Assembly: GCA_050294475.1 (NCBI GenBank)
Contig: JBNKOE010000001.1
Coordinates: 1 to 64,000, forward strand
Length of the DNA: 64,000 nucleotides
Reading direction: 5' to 3'
DNA from: Thalassobellus sp050294475
GTDB taxonomy: Bacteria > Bacteroidota > Bacteroidia > Flavobacteriales > Flavobacteriaceae
This document shows, in pieces, positions 7,930-16,820 of the stretch (positions within the stretch are counted from its first letter, which is position 1; each line of letters begins with the position of its first letter). Position numbers and translations under genes: made by a program. Under the pieces are notes generated by a model that saw nothing but the letters and a program-made list of their open reading frames with translations, did not search any database and had not been told where the DNA came from.

Positions 7930-9471
7930 CTAAAACGGCACATCATTATCGTCATCGTTGTTAAACGAGCTACCAAAAGCTTGATCTGGGCTGGCTTTAA
8001 AATTATCTGTTTTAAAACTATCGTCGTTAGCAGCGGCATTCATTTTAGAATGAAATTCGAAAGGCGAATCAAAATCGTCAAGATTATCGAATTTACCTAA
8101 ATGTCCGATAAACTTTAAGCGGATGTTTTCCAGACCTCCATTACGGTGCTTGGCGACAATAAACTCTCCTTGACCCTCCGTTGGTGAACGTTCATCATCA
8201 TCCCATTCATCAATTTTATAATACTCTGGTCTGTAAATAAAGCTTACAATATCGGCATCCTGCTCTATAGCTCCAGATTCACGTAAATCTGATAGTAAAG
8301 GTCTTTTACTACCGCCACGAGTTTCAACAGCACGAGACAATTGAGATAATGCTATAACGGGAACCATCAACTCTTTTGCTAATGCTTTTAAGTTTCTAGA
8401 AATCATCGAGATTTCTTGCTCACGATTTCCTCCATGGTTGCTTCCACCTGTCATTAATTGTAAGTAATCAATCATGATTAATTTAATACCATGCTGTGAT
8501 GATAAACGACGCGCTTTTGCACGTAAATCAAAAATGGAAAGCGATGGTGTATCGTCAATAAACAAAGGCGCTTTTTCTAAACCTTTCACTTTTACATTAA
8601 GTTGTTCCCATTCATGTTTTTCTAATTTACCAGTACGTAGTTTTTCAGAAGACAAACCAGTTTCACTAGAAATTAGACGGGTTATTAACTGTACCGATGC
8701 CATCTCTAAAGAGAAAAAAGCAACTGGTATGTTTTGATCTACAGCAATATTTCTTGCCATAGAAAGTGTTAAAGCCGTTTTACCCATACCAGGACGCGCA
8801 GCAATAATAATTAAATCAGATGGTTGCCATCCCGAAGTTAATTTATCTAATTTTGTAAATCCGGTTGGAATACCACTTAACCCCTCTTTATTTGAAATTT
8901 CTTCAATTTTCTTCTTAGCTTGAATTACTAAATCTTGTGCCGTTTCACTAGACTTTTTAATATTACCTTGAGTAACTTCGTATAATTTTGATTCTGCTTG
9001 GTCTAATAAATCGAAAACATCTTTAGTTTCATCATAAGATGCCTCAATAATTTCATTAGAAATTTTAATCAAACTACGTTGAATAAATTTTTGCAGAATA
9101 ATACGTGCATGAAACTCAATATGTGCAGAAGAAGATACTTTTTGAGTTAACGAAATAAGGTAAAAATCACCTCCTACAAGTTCTAACTTTGCATTCTTCT
9201 TTAATTGCGTAGAAACGGTTAATAAGTCGACAGGTTCGCTATTTTCAAACAATTGAAAAATAGCATCAAAAATGTGTTGATGCGCTTCTTTGTAAAAAGC
9301 ATCTGGACTTAAAATATCAATAACTTCATCAACCCCTTTTTTATCAATCATCATCGCCCCAAGTACAACTTCTTCTAAATCAATAGCTTGAGGCGGTATT
9401 TTACCTTTCTCGAGACTAATAATTGTGCTTTTGTCTACTTTATATCCTTGAACTGGGTTGGGTTGTTTCAT
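7930..9471 (-). CDS. dnaB: Replicative DNA helicase DnaB
   Basis: Hexameric 5'-3' helicase that opens the replication fork. The 513-residue protein has the N-terminal primase-interacting domain (about 25-130), a linker, and the RecA-like helicase domain with Walker A ARPGMGKT (225-232), Walker B (LIMIDYLQLM) and the RPLLSDLRESGAIEQDAD segment. The C-terminus is a flexible Asn/Asp-rich tail ending DNDVPF, which resembles the acidic tip of SSB. It stands alone on the minus strand. Its upstream region holds three GTTAAC palindromes and a DnaA-box sequence. Confidence 0.97.
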   Translation of the reverse strand: MKQPNPVQGYKVDKSTIISLEKGKIPPQAIDLEEVVLGAMMIDKKGVDEVIDILSPDAFYKEAHQHIFDAIFQLFENSEPVDLLTVSTQLKKNAKLELVGGDFYLISLTQKVSSSAHIEFHARIILQKFIQRSLIKISNEIIEASYDETKDVFDLLDQAESKLYEVTQGNIKKSSETAQDLVIQAKKKIEEISNKEGLSGIPTGFTKLDKLTSGWQPSDLIIIAARPGMGKTALTLSMARNIAVDQNIPVAFFSLEMASVQLITRLISSETGLSSEKLRTGKLEKHEWEQLNVKVKGLEKAPLFIDDTPSLSIFDLRAKARRLSSQHGIKLIMIDYLQLMTGGSNHGGNREQEISMISRNLKALAKELMVPVIALSQLSRAVETRGGSKRPLLSDLRESGAIEQDADIVSFIYRPEYYKIDEWDDDERSPTEGQGEFIVAKHRNGGLENIRLKFIGHLGKFDNLDDFDSPFEFHSKMNAAANDDSFKTDNFKASPDQAFGSSFNNDDDNDVPF

Positions 9472-9523
9472 ATCTACGAAGTTAATAAAATTGAAATCTT
9501 TTTGAAGATTAATGAATTTATGA

Positions 9524-9579
9524 TTGTTAACCAGTCGTTAACAATTTAACTGTTAACAACTTAAAAATATTGTGGATAA
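9524..9579 (-). promoter_or_regulatory. GTTAAC repeats and DnaA box upstream of dnaB
   Basis: TTGTTAAC (9524-9531) and GTTAACAA (9537-9544) form a perfect 8-bp inverted repeat; a third GTTAAC lies at 9552-9557. TGTGGATAA at 9571-9579 is, on the minus strand, TTATCCACA, a perfect consensus DnaA box. All lie 50-110 nt before the dnaB start. A role in controlling dnaB is inferred. Confidence 0.5.
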
Positions 9580-9583
9580 GCAT

Positions 9584-9616
9584 AAAAAAAATCTGAAGTA
9601 TATAAACTCCAGATTT
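9584..9616 (-). terminator. accA terminator
   Basis: AAATCTG/CAGATTT (9589-9595 with 9610-9616) with some extra pairing inside. On the minus strand it is followed by the T-run complementary to the A-run at 9584-9591. It is located 23 nt after the accA stop. Confidence 0.75.
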
Positions 9617-9639
9617 GTTATGTTATGGTTTTAAAAGGA

Positions 9640-10593
9640 TTACCCTTTATAAACTCCCATTTGTACGTATTTTTCCATACGTTGGGATACTAAATCTTTT
9701 GGTGATAAGTTTTTAAGTTCATCAAAATATTTAGAAATGGTATTACTTACAGCTTTAAATGTTGCTTCACGATCTCTATGAGCACCTCCAAGCGGCTCTT
9801 TAATAATTTCGTCAACTATCTTAAGTTTCTTCATATCAGTAGCGGTTAACTTTAATGCTTCTGCTGCTTGTTCCTTATATTCCCAACTATGCCACAATAT
9901 AGAAGAACATGATTCTGGAGAAATAACAGAATACCAAGTATTTTCTAACATAAGTACTTTATCACCTACACCAATACCTAAAGCTCCACCAGAAGCTCCC
10001 TCTCCAACAACTATAGTAATAATAGGTACTTTTAATCGTGCCATTTCTAAAATATTTCTAGCAATAGCTTCTCCTTGTCCGCGTTCTTCTGCCTCCAATC
10101 CTGGATAAGCACCAGGTGTATCTAAAAATGTTACAACAGGAATTCCAAATTTTTCTGCAGATTTCATTAATCGTAATGCTTTACGATAACCTTCAGGATT
10201 CGCCATTCCAAAATTTCTGTACTGGCGCGTTTTTGTATTATAGCCTTTTTGTTGACCAATAAACATATAACTTTGGTCTCCAATTTTACCTAAACCACCA
10301 ATCATAGCTTTATCATCTTTAAAGCTTCTATCTCCGTGTAATTCTAGAAAAGAATCTCCACAAATTGCTTTAATATAATCTAATGTATAAGGTCTTTCAG
10401 GATGACGAGACATTTGTACTCGCTGCCAAGGTGTTAAATTTTTATAAATATCTTTTTGAGCTTTTTTAAGCTTATCTGCTATTTGAGAACATGTTTCTGT
10501 AACATCTACTTCACTCTCTTCTCCAATTATTCTACATTTTTGAAGTTGATCTTCTAGTTCTTTTATAGGGAGTTCAAATTCTAAGTATTCCAT
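9640..10593 (-). CDS. accA: Acetyl-CoA carboxylase carboxyltransferase subunit alpha
   Basis: Transfers the carboxyl group from carboxybiotin to acetyl-CoA together with AccD, the committed step of fatty acid synthesis. The 317 residues match the usual AccA length (about 315-320). Typical segments are LELHGDRSFKDDKAMIGGLG, FLDTPGAYPGLEAEERGQGE, IVVGEGASGGALGIGVGD and SVISPESCSSILW. It has its own TAnnTTTG promoter and terminator, so it is probably monocistronic. Confidence 0.97.
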   Translation of the reverse strand: MEYLEFELPIKELEDQLQKCRIIGEESEVDVTETCSQIADKLKKAQKDIYKNLTPWQRVQMSRHPERPYTLDYIKAICGDSFLELHGDRSFKDDKAMIGGLGKIGDQSYMFIGQQKGYNTKTRQYRNFGMANPEGYRKALRLMKSAEKFGIPVVTFLDTPGAYPGLEAEERGQGEAIARNILEMARLKVPIITIVVGEGASGGALGIGVGDKVLMLENTWYSVISPESCSSILWHSWEYKEQAAEALKLTATDMKKLKIVDEIIKEPLGGAHRDREATFKAVSNTISKYFDELKNLSPKDLVSQRMEKYVQMGVYKG

Positions 10594-10633
10594 AAGAATT
10601 CTATTTTGCTATTTAAATCATTTGGTTAGTGTA

Positions 10634-10641
10634 CAAATATA
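10634..10641 (-). promoter_or_regulatory. accA -7 element
   Basis: CAAATATA on the plus strand is TATATTTG on the minus strand, a match to the Bacteroidota -7 consensus, 41 nt before the accA ATG. Confidence 0.6.
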
Positions 10642-10664
10642 AAAACTTTAATTTTGTTTCAGGG

Positions 10665-11561
10665 CTAAGATTGTTTTCTTTTTGCAATACTACTATTTTT
10701 CAAGATACCATTTAACAAAACAATAGCAATGATTATAATTGTTCCGTAATAAAATGACGCACTCATTATTTCCTTTTCTGGAAATAATATTACAGCTAAA
10801 ATAATACCATAAATCGGTTCTAAATTATAAGTTAAAACTACTGTGTATGGGGTGATTAACTTCATTACATATACCGAAGCAATGAAAGCATAAGCTGTAC
10901 AAACTGATGCTAAAATTAAAAGATAAATAAAATCTGATTGACTTAAATTAAAGAATTCAAACGAAAAACCATCTCCAAAAAATAAGATATATATAGAAAT
11001 AAAAAAAACACCACTTATAAACTCATAAAATGAAATGACAGTTGCTGTATGCTGCTTTAAAAATTTACCATTAAGAACAGCAAACAATGATGAAAAAAAA
11101 GCTGATAAAATTCCTAAAATAATTCCTGTTAGATATTTCAACTCACTTTGTGTTATAATAAATAAACCGACAACAACAATAATTCCGAAAACAATTTCAT
11201 ACCAAATAATTGAACGCTTATAAATAATTGGCTCTATTAAAGACGCAAAAAAAGCTCCAGTAGAAAACATGGCTAAGGCTATAGAAATATTAGCTGCTTT
11301 TATTGAGGCAAAAAAAGTGATCCAATGCAAGGCTATTATAATACCCGCAATTGATAGTCTTAAAATAGATTTGAAATTAATTTTTAATTTAACTCGAGCT
11401 ATTTTAATATAAATGAACATTAAAACAGATGCAATAAACATTCTAAACCAAACTAAAGGAATAGATTCAATGGTAATAAGATCGCCTAAAATAGCTGTAA
11501 AACCAGCAATAAAAACTAGAATATGTAAGTGAAAATAATTTTTAAGCTTAGCGTTTGGCAT
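10665..11561 (-). CDS. EamA/DMT-family transporter
   Basis: A 298-residue integral membrane protein with about ten hydrophobic segments and the two-fold EamA architecture. Conserved-looking pieces are WITFFASIKAANISIALAMF in the first half and PYTVVLTYNLEPIYGIILAV in the second. The family exports small metabolites; the substrate cannot be told from sequence. Its start overlaps the end of the upstream LptF/LptG-type permease by 14 nt, so it is translated as the third gene of the tgt operon. Confidence 0.85.
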   Translation of the reverse strand: MPNAKLKNYFHLHILVFIAGFTAILGDLITIESIPLVWFRMFIASVLMFIYIKIARVKLKINFKSILRLSIAGIIIALHWITFFASIKAANISIALAMFSTGAFFASLIEPIIYKRSIIWYEIVFGIIVVVGLFIITQSELKYLTGIILGILSAFFSSLFAVLNGKFLKQHTATVISFYEFISGVFFISIYILFFGDGFSFEFFNLSQSDFIYLLILASVCTAYAFIASVYVMKLITPYTVVLTYNLEPIYGIILAVILFPEKEIMSASFYYGTIIIIAIVLLNGILKNSSIAKRKQS

Positions 11562-12624
11562 TATATAATAGGTAAGCAGCTAAAATACCAAAAATCACAT
11601 TAGGAAACCATACTGCTACCAATGGTGAAAAATCAGACTGTTCTGCCATAACACCAAAAATTTTATCAAAAAACACGAAAACCATAGCAATACAAATACC
11701 AACTGCTAAATTAACTCCCATACCACCTCTTCTTTTCATTGAAGAAACAGCAACAGCTATAATAGTTAAAATAAATACTGATGCTGGCAAACTCCACTTT
11801 CTATATAATACTAACTGAAAACGACCTACATTTGAAGAACCACTAGCTTTTTCTTTTTCAATAAAGCGCTTTAAATCACCATACATTTTTGTCTCAGCAG
11901 CATATTCTTCTGGTATTAAATCGTTGACCTGAAAAGGTAAAAGTGAATCTTTTGCTCTAATAATTTCTAATTCATCTTCTCTTTCACCAATATCTCTTTT
12001 TACATAATTGGTTAACTTATAAGTTGTATCAGCCTCAATATATTTTATTGTAGTTGCTGAAATTTTATATTTAAGCTGGTTACCATCAAAATGCTCTAAT
12101 GTAAAGTCGTAGCCAATATTATTTTTAACATCAAATCTACTAACGTAAACTATTTCATTATCATTTATTTGTTTAAAAACATTCTTACTTTGTACCGCAC
12201 TTCTACCTGTTTTAAAATATTTAAAAGTAAAATCATTAAAACCCTGACTGGCTTTAGGTGCTAAAAACAAACCAAGAACAATAGCTAATATGGCTACAAT
12301 TGAAGCCCCAATTAAATAAGGTCTTAAAAACCGAGTAAAAGATACTCCCGAACTTAAAAAAGCAATAATCTCTGTATTATTAGCTAATTTTGAAGTAAAC
12401 CAAATAACAGATAAAAACAAGAATAACGGAAATAATAAATGTGCAAAGTAAATTGTGAAATCTAAAAGATACCAAAGTACTTCATTTAATGGCACATCTT
12501 GTTCAAGAATTTTACCAATTTTTTCTGCCAAATGAACTGTTATCCCGATAGGAATAAACAATAAAAGCATCATTGCAAATGTGAATAAATAACGCTTTAA
12601 TATGTACCAATCTAGAATTTTCAC
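11548..12624 (-). CDS. LptF/LptG family permease (lipopolysaccharide export)
   Basis: A 358-residue YjgP/YjgQ-type protein. Three hydrophobic segments lie in the N-terminal 110 residues and three at the C-terminus, with a periplasmic beta-rich domain between, as in LptF and LptG. The start MKILDWYILKRYLFTFAMML is typical. These permeases pull LPS from the inner membrane with LptB. Which of LptF or LptG it represents is not clear. The start codon directly follows the tgt stop (no gap), indicating translational coupling. Confidence 0.88.
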   Translation of the reverse strand: MKILDWYILKRYLFTFAMMLLLFIPIGITVHLAEKIGKILEQDVPLNEVLWYLLDFTIYFAHLLFPLFLFLSVIWFTSKLANNTEIIAFLSSGVSFTRFLRPYLIGASIVAILAIVLGLFLAPKASQGFNDFTFKYFKTGRSAVQSKNVFKQINDNEIVYVSRFDVKNNIGYDFTLEHFDGNQLKYKISATTIKYIEADTTYKLTNYVKRDIGEREDELEIIRAKDSLLPFQVNDLIPEEYAAETKMYGDLKRFIEKEKASGSSNVGRFQLVLYRKWSLPASVFILTIIAVAVSSMKRRGGMGVNLAVGICIAMVFVFFDKIFGVMAEQSDFSPLVAVWFPNVIFGILAAYLLYNAKR

Positions 12625-13755
12625 CTATAATCTATTATTCATTTGTTTTACCATTTTTTCTTTCCAAGCATAAAAATCTCCTGCTAATATATGTTTTCTT
12701 GCTTCCCGAACCAACCATAAATAGAATCCTAAATTATGTATAGTCGCTATTTGCTTGCCTAACAATTCATTAACAGTAAATAAATGTCTTAAATAAGCTT
12801 TACTATATTCTGTATCTACAAAAGTAATTCCCATGTCATCTATAGGCGAAAAATCTTCAGCCCATTTTAAATTTTTAATATTTATAGATCCATAAGCCGT
12901 AAATAGCATCCCATTTCTTGCATTACGAGTTGGCATCACACAATCAAACATATCTACACCTAACGCTATATTTTCTAAAATATTGATTGGTGTTCCAACT
13001 CCCATTAAATATCTTGGCTTATCTTCAGGTAAAATACTGCAAACTACATCGGTCATTGCATACATTTCTTCTGCTGGTTCACCAACAGACAAACCACCAA
13101 TAGCATTTCCAACTGCTCCAGCATTTGCTATATACTCTGCCGATTGTTTACGCAAATCTTTATAAGTACTACCTTGAACTATTGGAAAAAAGGCTTGATT
13201 ATAATCGTACTTCAAAGGTGTTTTTTCTAAATGATTTATGCAACGATCTAACCAACGATGGGTCATATGCATCGATCGTTTTGCATAATTATAATCACAA
13301 GGATATGGCGTACATTCATCAAAAGCCATAATGATATCTGCTCCTATACTACGCTGAATTTCCATAACATTTTCTGGTGTAAATGTATGATAACTACCAT
13401 CTATATGTGATTTAAACCGAACACCTTCTTCTTTTATTTTTCTATTAGCAGATAATGAATACACTTGATAACCACCTGAATCTGTTAGAATATTTCTATC
13501 CCAATTCATAAACTTATGTAAACCTCCTGCTTTTTCTAGAACATTAGTTTGAGGTCTTAAATACAAATGGTAGGTGTTTCCTAAAATAATATCTGGATTT
13601 ATGTCATCTTTCAACTCTCTCTGGTGAACACCTTTTACAGTAGCTACTGTACCAACAGGCATAAATATAGGCGTTTCTATAACACCGTGGTCTGTTGTTA
13701 TTTTTCCTGCTCTTGCTTTACTCTGGGTATCTTTAGCTTTTAATTCAAATTTCAT
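12625..13755 (-). CDS. tgt: tRNA-guanine transglycosylase (queuosine pathway)
   Basis: Exchanges G34 for a queuosine precursor in tRNAs with GUN anticodons. The 376 residues include the substrate-site motif TDSGGYQ (D92), GGLSVGEP, the tRNA-proximal MGVGTPINI, and the nucleophile region FDCVMPTRNARNG (D271). The region 305-318, where other bacterial Tgt enzymes carry the zinc ligands in a CxCxxC pattern, reads IDDMGITFVDTEYS and has no cysteine. The flanking KAYLRHL and IHNLGFYL are conserved. So the catalytic site looks intact but the zinc site appears lost. It is the first gene of an operon with the LptF/G-type permease and the EamA transporter. Confidence 0.95.
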   Translation of the reverse strand: MKFELKAKDTQSKARAGKITTDHGVIETPIFMPVGTVATVKGVHQRELKDDINPDIILGNTYHLYLRPQTNVLEKAGGLHKFMNWDRNILTDSGGYQVYSLSANRKIKEEGVRFKSHIDGSYHTFTPENVMEIQRSIGADIIMAFDECTPYPCDYNYAKRSMHMTHRWLDRCINHLEKTPLKYDYNQAFFPIVQGSTYKDLRKQSAEYIANAGAVGNAIGGLSVGEPAEEMYAMTDVVCSILPEDKPRYLMGVGTPINILENIALGVDMFDCVMPTRNARNGMLFTAYGSINIKNLKWAEDFSPIDDMGITFVDTEYSKAYLRHLFTVNELLGKQIATIHNLGFYLWLVREARKHILAGDFYAWKEKMVKQMNNRL

Positions 13756-13863
13756 GTGCTTGCAATTATTGCTTATTATCGGTCATATGTAACATTTATT
13801 TAATCATTTCCTAGTTTATCGAGACTTCGTTATAAATGTTTCATATATCACTTTATAAGTTGG

Positions 13864-13871
13864 CAAAGATA
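13864..13871 (-). promoter_or_regulatory. Possible tgt operon -7 element
   Basis: CAAAGATA on the plus strand is TATCTTTG on the minus strand, a consensus -7 element 108 nt before the tgt start. It would give a leader of about 100 nt. Confidence 0.5.
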
Positions 13872-13920
13872 AATAACTAAAAACCGATATCAATATTAAT
13901 AAAAAGGAAATAATTTTTGT

Positions 13921-13937
13921 TTGGCAACGTTTTTGAT
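13921..13937 (+). promoter_or_regulatory. Sigma-54-like -24/-12 promoter
   Basis: TTGGCA at 13921-13926 and TTTGAT at 13932-13937 keep the GG and G positions and the spacing of the sigma-54 consensus TGGCAC-N5-TTGC, with two deviations. It lies 30 nt before the nearest ATG of the outer-membrane protein gene. No TAnnTTTG element is evident here. Confidence 0.4.
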
Positions 13938-13967
13938 ATAGTTAACAGAATCTTAAAACGAACAATT

Positions 13968-14603
13968 ATGAACAATTTAAAAAACCTTCTCAAGTGCTTT
14001 AGAATCAAAAGCAGTATGAGCAAAAGTCTATTTTTCATTTTAATGGTTATTATATGTATACCAGCTGTAACATATGCCCAAACAGCCAATGGCATTGGAT
14101 TTAAAGCTGGATTAAATTACAATGCTAACGGTAATTATTTCGAATCAATTAGTACAAACTCTAAAAATCCAGACAGGAATGTTGGCTATCACTTTGGTTT
14201 ATTTGGAAAAATAGGAAATCAAGTCTATTTAAGACCAGAACTGGTTTATACAAGTACTAAAAGTGATTATGATGATGATAGCTTCAAAATGCAAAAAATT
14301 GATGCACCAATTTTAGTAGGAGCAAAAATTATTGGTCCCATTAGTGTATTTGGTGGTCCATCATTTCAATATATACTAGACTCTGAATTTGATGGTATTG
14401 CCATTAATGATATTGAAAACGATTTTTCTGTAGGATTGAATTTCGGAATTGGATTTAATCTAAAAAAACTGGGTATTGATTTAAGATACGAACGCGGTTT
14501 TAGTAATAATGAGGCTACCTTTTTAAGTAATAATAGTATCGATATAAGTAGATTAGATACACGCCCAGATCAGCTAATTTTAAGTTTGTCTTTGATTTTA
14601 TAA
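13968..14603 (+). CDS. Outer-membrane beta-barrel protein (PorT-like)
   Basis: A predicted exported protein of about 211 residues, with a signal peptide (hydrophobic FFILMVIICIPAVTYAQ) followed by a small beta-barrel of the outer-membrane beta-barrel superfamily. Alternating segments include GIGFKAGLNYNANG, NQVYLRPELVYTS, VGLNFGIGFN, GIDLRYERGFSN and the terminal DQLILSLSLIL. The function of this barrel group is mostly unknown. ATG 13968 is chosen for its distance to the putative promoter; ATG 14016 gives a shorter, more usual signal peptide and is equally possible. A bidirectional terminator follows. Confidence 0.8.
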   Translation: MNNLKNLLKCFRIKSSMSKSLFFILMVIICIPAVTYAQTANGIGFKAGLNYNANGNYFESISTNSKNPDRNVGYHFGLFGKIGNQVYLRPELVYTSTKSDYDDDSFKMQKIDAPILVGAKIIGPISVFGGPSFQYILDSEFDGIAINDIENDFSVGLNFGIGFNLKKLGIDLRYERGFSNNEATFLSNNSIDISRLDTRPDQLILSLSLIL

Positions 14604-14622
14604 AATCGAGAATACAAATAAT

Positions 14623-14651
14623 AAAAAACCTCGCAATTGCGAGGTTTTTTT
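14623..14651. terminator. Bidirectional terminator
   Basis: Perfect palindrome AAAAAACCTCGCA..TGCGAGGTTTTTT (14623-14650) between the convergent barrel gene and the FKBP-like lipoprotein gene. A- and T-runs on both sides make it work in both directions. Confidence 0.92.
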
Positions 14652-14662
14652 ATCAACAGTAA

Positions 14663-15751
14663 TTATAAACTACTATAATCTATTTTTATATCCGATTCTA
14701 AATAATCTGGAATCTCATTACTATTTGTATCGTAAAGTTTAATAATGGTTCCAACATATTTACCTTCTGCATTCTTACCTATATAGTTTAAAAGCACTTC
14801 ATCAACATCCAAGGGCTCTCCTTTCACAACTTCAATATCTATATCTTCAACTGTTCTTACCGTAATTTCGTTTTTTGTTAATACCCCATCGCCATCATCA
14901 TCTACATCTATATAGTTGTATTGTGGCAATATATAGCCTGAATTACTATCTCTGTAAGTATCTTCATCGGTATTTACTGCTAAATTATTTGGATCATCTT
15001 CTTGAACTTCCAAATAACTTGGTATTCCATCATTATCATGGTCATTTTGTACCATTTCCAATAATTCAAACTTAAAAACCAGTGGTGCATATGAAGCTAT
15101 TCCAGACCCCAGAGGAGGACTGGCAAAATAAGCTAGGCCTGAAGGTAAAAACATAACACCTAAACCAGAATTATTAAAAGTTACAGTCCCATCACCGTTA
15201 TCTGTAAAACCTTCAGAAGTATTATAATCAGGGACAACAAAACGCCATCCTGGTATTAAATCTGCTAAACCAGAAGGATTACTATCTGGATAATATTTCC
15301 CATCAAAAACTACGTCATTCAATGAAAATCCTTCATATAGAATTTGAATATCATCTACTATGGTTGGAGAATTTACACCTCCACCCTGATTTATCTTAAG
15401 CTCGTAATACTCATAATCTATTTCTTCATAAACAATGGATTTCGGTTCTCCAACAGCATCGGCTAATTTTGTATAGCCCTCAGGAACTTCTCCTTCTTCT
15501 GACACTTCAATAATTTCAATATCATTAATACCCACATTTGGTAACGCTGCTTCAACTTCTGCCTTATTATAATAATGATTCTGTAAATACTTTTGTAAAG
15601 AATCCATATCCGCTAGCTGTTGCTCTGCCCTATCTCTAATTTCAATAACTATAGGGCCTGTACTATTATCATCTTTATTACATGAGACTAAACCTACTAG
15701 TAGTATTAAAACTAACAAAGTTTTTTTTCTAATTTCCATATACTTCTTCAT
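14663..15751 (-). CDS. FKBP-type peptidyl-prolyl isomerase-like lipoprotein
   Basis: A 362-residue SPII lipoprotein (LVGLVSC, Cys about 24). The central part resembles FKBP isomerases of flavobacteria: IQILYEGFSLNDVVFD, then LIPGWRF, LGVMFLPSGLAYFASPPLG and YAPLVFKFELLEM. It is followed by Asp-rich calcium-binding-like stretches (DHDNDGIPSYLE, DVDDDGDGVLTKNE). A periplasmic or outer-membrane folding role is inferred from the family. An alternative ATG four codons downstream is possible. Confidence 0.8.
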   Translation of the reverse strand: MKKYMEIRKKTLLVLILLVGLVSCNKDDNSTGPIVIEIRDRAEQQLADMDSLQKYLQNHYYNKAEVEAALPNVGINDIEIIEVSEEGEVPEGYTKLADAVGEPKSIVYEEIDYEYYELKINQGGGVNSPTIVDDIQILYEGFSLNDVVFDGKYYPDSNPSGLADLIPGWRFVVPDYNTSEGFTDNGDGTVTFNNSGLGVMFLPSGLAYFASPPLGSGIASYAPLVFKFELLEMVQNDHDNDGIPSYLEVQEDDPNNLAVNTDEDTYRDSNSGYILPQYNYIDVDDDGDGVLTKNEITVRTVEDIDIEVVKGEPLDVDEVLLNYIGKNAEGKYVGTIIKLYDTNSNEIPDYLESDIKIDYSSL

Positions 15752-15915
15752 AACTTTTTTTAATATAAAATAACACTGTTAAATAACAACTCTCTGTTAA
15801 GTAATTACATTAGTAATAATAATAACGTTATTTTAATCCTTATTTTTGAGGTCGCAAGATACAATTTTAATACAATCTTGCACAACAACATTAACGTAGT
15901 TTTTACAATAATTAT

Positions 15916-16287
15916 ATGCGTATAGATAAGTATTTATGGTGTGTTAGGTATTACAAAACTAGAACACTTGCTACAACTGCCTGTAAAAAAGGACAAGTTA
16001 GAGTAAATGATGAAATTGTTAAACCTAGTAGAGAAGTTTATGCTCAAGATATTATTGGGTTAAGAAAAAATCAAATAAACTATAGATTAACAGTTAATGA
16101 TATTCCAGAAAGTAGAGTTGGTGCAAAATTAGTTGATCTTTATAGAACTGATACAACTCCAAAAGAAGAGTTTGAGGCTCAAGAGCTTTTAAAATACTCT
16201 AAAGATTATTACAGAAAAAAGGGTGTTGGTAGACCTACAAAAAAAGATAGAAGAGATATTGATGATTTTACTGATGAAAATGAGTAA
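15916..16287 (+). CDS. S4-domain RNA-binding protein (Hsp15-like)
   Basis: A 123-residue basic protein with an N-terminal S4 domain: MRIDKYLWCVRYYKTRTLAT, then ACKKGQVRVND and VKPSREVYAQDII. This is the pattern of the Hsp15/YrfH family, which binds free 50S subunits carrying nascent chains in E. coli. The C-terminal tail is charged (KKGVGRPTKKDRRDIDDFTD). It is 38 nt upstream of the phosphoribosyltransferase gene, so the two are probably co-transcribed. Confidence 0.88.
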   Translation: MRIDKYLWCVRYYKTRTLATTACKKGQVRVNDEIVKPSREVYAQDIIGLRKNQINYRLTVNDIPESRVGAKLVDLYRTDTTPKEEFEAQELLKYSKDYYRKKGVGRPTKKDRRDIDDFTDENE

Positions 16288-16325
16288 TTTTATGCTTTAA
16301 ATAAAAATATAAGCTATTATATGTT

Positions 16326-16820
16326 ATGAATAATGTGATATTAAACCATAGTGAAATTAACCATAAAATAAGGCGTATTGCTTTTCAGATATATGAAAGC
16401 AATGTTTATGAAGATGAAATTATTTTAGCTGGCATAGATAGTAATGGTTATATTCTTGCAAAAAAACTAAAAACAGTTTTACAAAAAATTTCAAACATTA
16501 AACCTATACTTTGTAAAGTTGTTATTGATAAAAAAAATCCATCACAAGCTATTAAAACATCAATAAAAGAAGAAGAATACAAAAACAAATCTTTAGTTTT
16601 AGTAGACGATGTTTTAAACTCAGGCACAACTTTAATATATGGTGTAAAGCACTTTTTAAATGTGCCTTTAAAACAATTTAAAACGGCTGTTTTAGTTAAT
16701 AGAAATCATAAAAAATATCCTGTTAAAGCAGACTTTAAAGGCATTTCGTTATCAACTTCATTGCATGAGCATGTAGAAGTTGTTCTAGAAGGAAAGGTTT
16801 ATGAAGTGATTTTAGAATAA
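16326..16820 (+). CDS. Phosphoribosyltransferase family protein (PyrR-like)
   Basis: A 164-residue type I phosphoribosyltransferase. The PRPP-binding loop LVLVDDVLNSGTTL is clear at about residues 95-108, with a hydrophobic strand before it and a flexible loop region around residue 65. It resembles PyrR-type uracil phosphoribosyltransferase/regulators, but the substrate base is not certain. It follows the S4 protein gene and its 3' end overlaps the convergent aroK by 9 nt. Confidence 0.8.
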   Translation: MNNVILNHSEINHKIRRIAFQIYESNVYEDEIILAGIDSNGYILAKKLKTVLQKISNIKPILCKVVIDKKNPSQAIKTSIKEEEYKNKSLVLVDDVLNSGTTLIYGVKHFLNVPLKQFKTAVLVNRNHKKYPVKADFKGISLSTSLHEHVEVVLEGKVYEVILE

